Shown here piece by piece: positions 7,146 through 8,279 of a DNA stretch of 8,279 bases. Every line of letters starts with the position of its first letter. Position 1 is the stretch's first letter. Position numbers and translations under genes: made by a program. The stretch comes from CAWKDC01 sp964383495 (GTDB lineage Bacteria; Pseudomonadota; Gammaproteobacteria; JABCZS01), in NCBI GenBank assembly GCA_964383495.1, contig CAYLHG010000029.1, positions 1 to 8,279 of the forward strand. The letters run 5' to 3'. Below the pieces are notes generated by a model, which saw nothing but the letters and a program-made list of their open reading frames with translations, searched no databases and had not been told where the DNA came from.

Positions 7146-7301
7146 ATGAAAAACCCCAATCAACCCGATGTTCCAGAAATCCAAGGTGCAACCCAAGGAC
7201 GCCCCAAAGGCACTGGTCAAGGTCAAGGTAGCAGAGGTGGCCAAGGTCAAGGCAGTGGCAGCAAGAAGTCCGAAAACGAGGGTGGCCGCACTAAGGAATA
7301 G
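7146..7301 (+). CDS. 51-residue Gly/Gln-rich hydrophilic peptide, unknown function
   Basis: I do not recognise this gene. A textbook AGGAGG (7135-7140) lies five bases before the ATG, and the frame runs to TAG at 7299-7301. The peptide starts MKNPNQPDVPEIQGATQGRP, has an eight-residue tandem repeat (GQGQGSRG at 24-31, GQGQGSGS at 32-39), and ends in a charged tail, KKSENEGGRTKE. It has no hydrophobic segment, no cysteine and no aromatic residue, so it should be cytoplasmic and disordered. High glycine with strong hydrophilicity resembles hydrophilins and other desiccation or stress peptides; that is analogy, not homology. The csbD-like gene starts 22 bases downstream, so one transcript is likely. 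The strong ribosome site and the matching GATATCATG start context of chaB support real translation. Confidence 0.72.
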   Translation: MKNPNQPDVPEIQGATQGRPKGTGQGQGSRGGQGQGSGSKKSENEGGRTKE

Positions 7302-7323
7302 TATGTCATGAAAGGAGGCTATT

Positions 7324-7629
7324 ATGGATAAAGATATTGTAATAGAGAAGGAGCGAAAGGAAGAAAAGCATAAAAAAGAGCCTGAAAGCGAACAGCCTGA
7401 TGTTCCTGGCGAAAAAGGCCCCATCAGGGGAAAGTGGGAAGAGATCAAAAATGCCGTGAAAGAGAAGTGGGCGGAGCTGACAGATGAAGATATGGAAGGG
7501 TCAGAGACGTCTGCGGCAGGGCTTCAGACCATGTTGGAAAAGCGATATGGTTATGAGAAAGAGGCTGCCCGCCGGCAAATTGAGACTTTTCTTAAAGAAA
7601 ATGGCTTGAATGAGAATGATTTGCTCTAG
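7324..7629 (+). CDS. CsbD-like stress protein with charged N-terminal extension
   Basis: The CsbD family comprises small soluble proteins induced by general stress in many bacteria; their molecular role is unknown. The 101-residue protein matches the family over about residues 34-92: IRGKWEEIKNAVKEKWAELTDEDM followed by a region ending EKRYGYEKEAARRQIETFL, corresponding to the usual GKWKQLKGKVKEKWGKLTDDD and ERYG..KEEA pattern. Two differences stand out. Residues 1-33 are an extra, highly charged Lys/Glu leader ending in QPDVPGEKGP, and the central segment reads EGSETSAAGLQTML rather than the common EG-(K/R)-x-(D/E)-QL-x-G-(K/R) form. AAAGGAGG (7311-7318) lies five bases before the ATG. The stop TAG overlaps the ribosome binding site of chaB. 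No membrane segment or signal peptide is present. Confidence 0.85.
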   Translation: MDKDIVIEKERKEEKHKKEPESEQPDVPGEKGPIRGKWEEIKNAVKEKWAELTDEDMEGSETSAAGLQTMLEKRYGYEKEAARRQIETFLKENGLNENDLL

Positions 7630-7637
7630 GAGATATC

Positions 7638-7835
7638 ATGCCATATGAATCTCTAGACGATCTTCCCAAAGGTGTGAAAGACCATTTGCCTAAGCATGGA
7701 CAAGAAATTTACCAAAAGGCATTTAATAATGCGCTGAAAGAGTACGGCAAAGAGAAGAATGCTCATCGAGTAGCTTGGAGTGCAGTGGAGAAGGTCTATC
7801 ACAAAGATAGCCATGGGAAATGGGTTAAAAACTAG
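7638..7835 (+). CDS. chaB: ChaB-family small protein
   Basis: The 65-residue product aligns well with E. coli ChaB (76 residues): MPYESLDDLPKGVKDHLPKH resembles MPYKTKSDLPESVKHVLPSH, GQEIYQKAFNNALKEY resembles AQDIYKEAFNSAWDQY, and AHRVAWSAVEKVYHKDSHGKWVK resembles AHKVAWAAVKHEYAKGDDDKWHK. It lacks about ten residues of the acidic central insert of E. coli ChaB. ChaB was named as a putative regulator of the ChaA cation antiporter, but chaA is absent here and in many genomes, and the name says little about mechanism; ChaB-like proteins often occur with stress genes. AGGAG (7628-7632) overlaps the csbD stop and lies five bases before the ATG, so translation is probably coupled. The terminator begins 18 bases after the stop, making this the last gene of the unit. 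Confidence 0.9.
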   Translation: MPYESLDDLPKGVKDHLPKHGQEIYQKAFNNALKEYGKEKNAHRVAWSAVEKVYHKDSHGKWVKN

Positions 7836-7853
7836 TACAGTGTTTACTATTTT

Positions 7854-7896
7854 CCGAGCGTAGATGTCTTGAGGGAGACGTCTACCTCGGTTTTTT
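7854..7896 (+). terminator. Rho-independent terminator after chaB
   Basis: CCGAG (7854-7858) pairs with CTCGG (7886-7890), and after one bulged C, GTAGATGTCT (7860-7869) pairs with AGACGTCTAC (7876-7885) with a single T-G wobble. The loop is TGAGGG, and a run of six Ts follows (7891-7896). This is a classic intrinsic terminator and insulates the small-protein operon from the rRNA promoter. Confidence 0.93.
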
Positions 7897-8047
7897 AATT
7901 TTTCAAAACGCGCCTCGCCGCGTTAAGAAACTCTCGAATGCCCACCTAGTGATCTATGCTATGTTTTTTCGTCGCCTTTTGGCTTGCGACCCGCGTTTTG
8001 TGAGAGTCCTGGTAGTTGCGTGTGCTGCATCGTTTTGCATAATTCCT
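7897..8047. other. Non-coding block with inverted repeats, function unknown
   Basis: No gene is supported in this stretch between the terminator and the rRNA promoter. It is richer in G and C than the surrounding intergenic DNA. CAAAACGCG (7904-7912) is repeated inverted as CGCGTTTTG (7992-8000), bounding 97 bases. Inside, GTCGC (7971-7975) pairs with GCGAC (7986-7990). ACTCTC (7930-7935) is complementary to GAGAGT (8002-8007) in a crossing rather than nested arrangement. It might be a small RNA, a dispersed repeat or simply rRNA-upstream spacer. Confidence 0.4.
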
Positions 8048-8130
8048 ATTTTTGTTTTATTTTCATTTTTTTGATAAAAAATAATGAAAACGTGTTGACA
8101 GATAAGAAAAAGGCTGTAGAATGGGCGACA
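8048..8130 (+). promoter_or_regulatory. rRNA operon promoter with UP element and GC-rich discriminator
   Basis: TTGACA (8095-8100) is a perfect -35. A 16-base spacer leads to TAGAAT (8117-8122), 5/6 to the -10 consensus. Upstream, 8048-8091 is almost pure A/T with phased A and T runs, as expected of an UP element contacting the RNA polymerase alpha subunit. The discriminator GGGCG (8123-8127) is GC-rich, the feature that makes rRNA promoters sensitive to ppGpp and initiating nucleotide levels. Transcription should start near 8128-8130, about 115 bases before 16S. Confidence 0.9.
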
Positions 8131-8132
8131 CA

Positions 8133-8161
8133 TTGGGAGTGACCCAAACGTTCTTTAAAAA
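8133..8161 (+). promoter_or_regulatory. rRNA leader boxB hairpin and boxA antitermination site
   Basis: TTGGG (8133-8137), loop AGTGA, CCCAA (8143-8147) form a boxB-like hairpin. It is followed directly by GTTCTTTAAAAA (8150-8161), close to the boxA consensus TGCTCTTTAACA that binds NusB and NusE (S10). Together they load the antitermination complex that lets RNA polymerase transcribe the long rRNA operon. Confidence 0.82.
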
Positions 8162-8202
8162 GTGAATTCAAATGATTTGTGTAGGTACCTGTCGAGTACA
8201 AT

Positions 8203-8224
8203 GACATGTTGAAACACACATGTC
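8203..8224 (+). other. Hairpin in the rRNA leader before 16S
   Basis: GACATGT (8203-8209) pairs perfectly with ACATGTC (8218-8224) around an eight-base loop. It lies 19 bases before mature 16S. The heptamer TGTCGAG occurs at 8190-8196 and again at 8221-8227. It probably forms part of the folded leader; the RNase III processing stem would need the strand after 16S, which is outside the window. Confidence 0.45.
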
Positions 8225-8243
8225 GAGATATATTGAGCAATTC

Positions 8244-8279
8244 AAACTGAAGAGTTTGATCCTGGCTCAGATTGAACGC
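8244..8279 (+). rRNA. rrs: 16S ribosomal RNA, first 36 bases
   Basis: AAACTGAAGAGTTTGATCCT and the following GGCTCAGATTGAACGC match the universally conserved 5' end of bacterial 16S rRNA (E. coli AAATTGAAGAGTTTGATCAT). The ATTGAACGC ending is usual in beta- and gammaproteobacteria. The 5' end is placed by alignment to E. coli position 1. The rest of the gene lies beyond the window edge. Confidence 0.97.

Noticed and set aside
7119..7448. Minus-strand 109-codon open frame with hydrophobic segments
   Set aside because: It is the antisense of the Gly/Gln-rich gene and the CsbD leader. Its hydrophobicity is what the complement of Lys/Glu/Gly codons gives, and the plus-strand genes have strong ribosome sites.
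8046..8240. Minus-strand 64-codon open frame across the rRNA promoter
   Set aside because: It runs antisense through the UP element, promoter and boxA/boxB leader, all better explained as rRNA control DNA.
1..8279. tRNA genes, CRISPR arrays, insertion sequences or phage genes
   Set aside because: I looked for tRNA-like cloverleaf arms, regularly spaced repeats and transposase motifs on both strands and found none that hold up.

Overview
The window reads as the chromosome of a moderately AT-rich gammaproteobacterium. Three things point there: the divergent uvrA / MFS transporter / ssb arrangement, which I know from Pseudomonas, Legionella and Coxiella relatives; an oxygen-dependent HemF close in length and motifs to the E. 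coli enzyme; and a 16S rRNA 5' end of the beta/gammaproteobacterial type. A member of Legionellales would fit, but the sequence alone does not prove a genus.

Layout. Positions 1-2817 (minus strand) hold nearly all of uvrA, with only the last few codons and the stop outside the window. A short divergent region (2818-2885) carries a near-perfect palindrome over a candidate uvrA promoter. On the plus strand follow a YajR-like MFS transporter (2886-4070) and ssb (4107-4571), probably one transcript. A 60-base stretch of overlapping strong hairpins (4586-4644) separates ssb from hemF (4674-5576). Next is a two-gene toxin-antitoxin module: a Xre/MbcA/ParS-type antitoxin (5667-6053, with its own extended -10 promoter) and a RES-domain NAD+-consuming toxin (6053-6991), overlapping by one base. 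Its arginine codon use differs from hemF, which suggests it was acquired horizontally.

Positions 7146-7835 carry three small, very hydrophilic genes, each with a strong ribosome binding site and closely spaced: a 51-residue Gly/Gln-rich peptide I do not recognise, a CsbD-like stress protein with an added charged N-terminus, and a ChaB-family protein. They end at a strong rho-independent terminator (7854-7896). I read this as a small stress-response operon, and the first peptide is the least explained gene in the window. After an unexplained 150-base non-coding block with inverted repeats comes a complete rRNA promoter (UP element, TTGACA, TAGAAT, GC-rich discriminator), boxB/boxA antitermination signals, and the first 36 bases of 16S rRNA.

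How the genes work together: uvrA and ssb are core DNA repair and replication genes, hemF is core haem synthesis and rrn is core translation. The toxin-antitoxin pair and the small-protein cassette are accessory insertions between these housekeeping blocks. No tRNA, CRISPR array, transposase or phage gene was seen.
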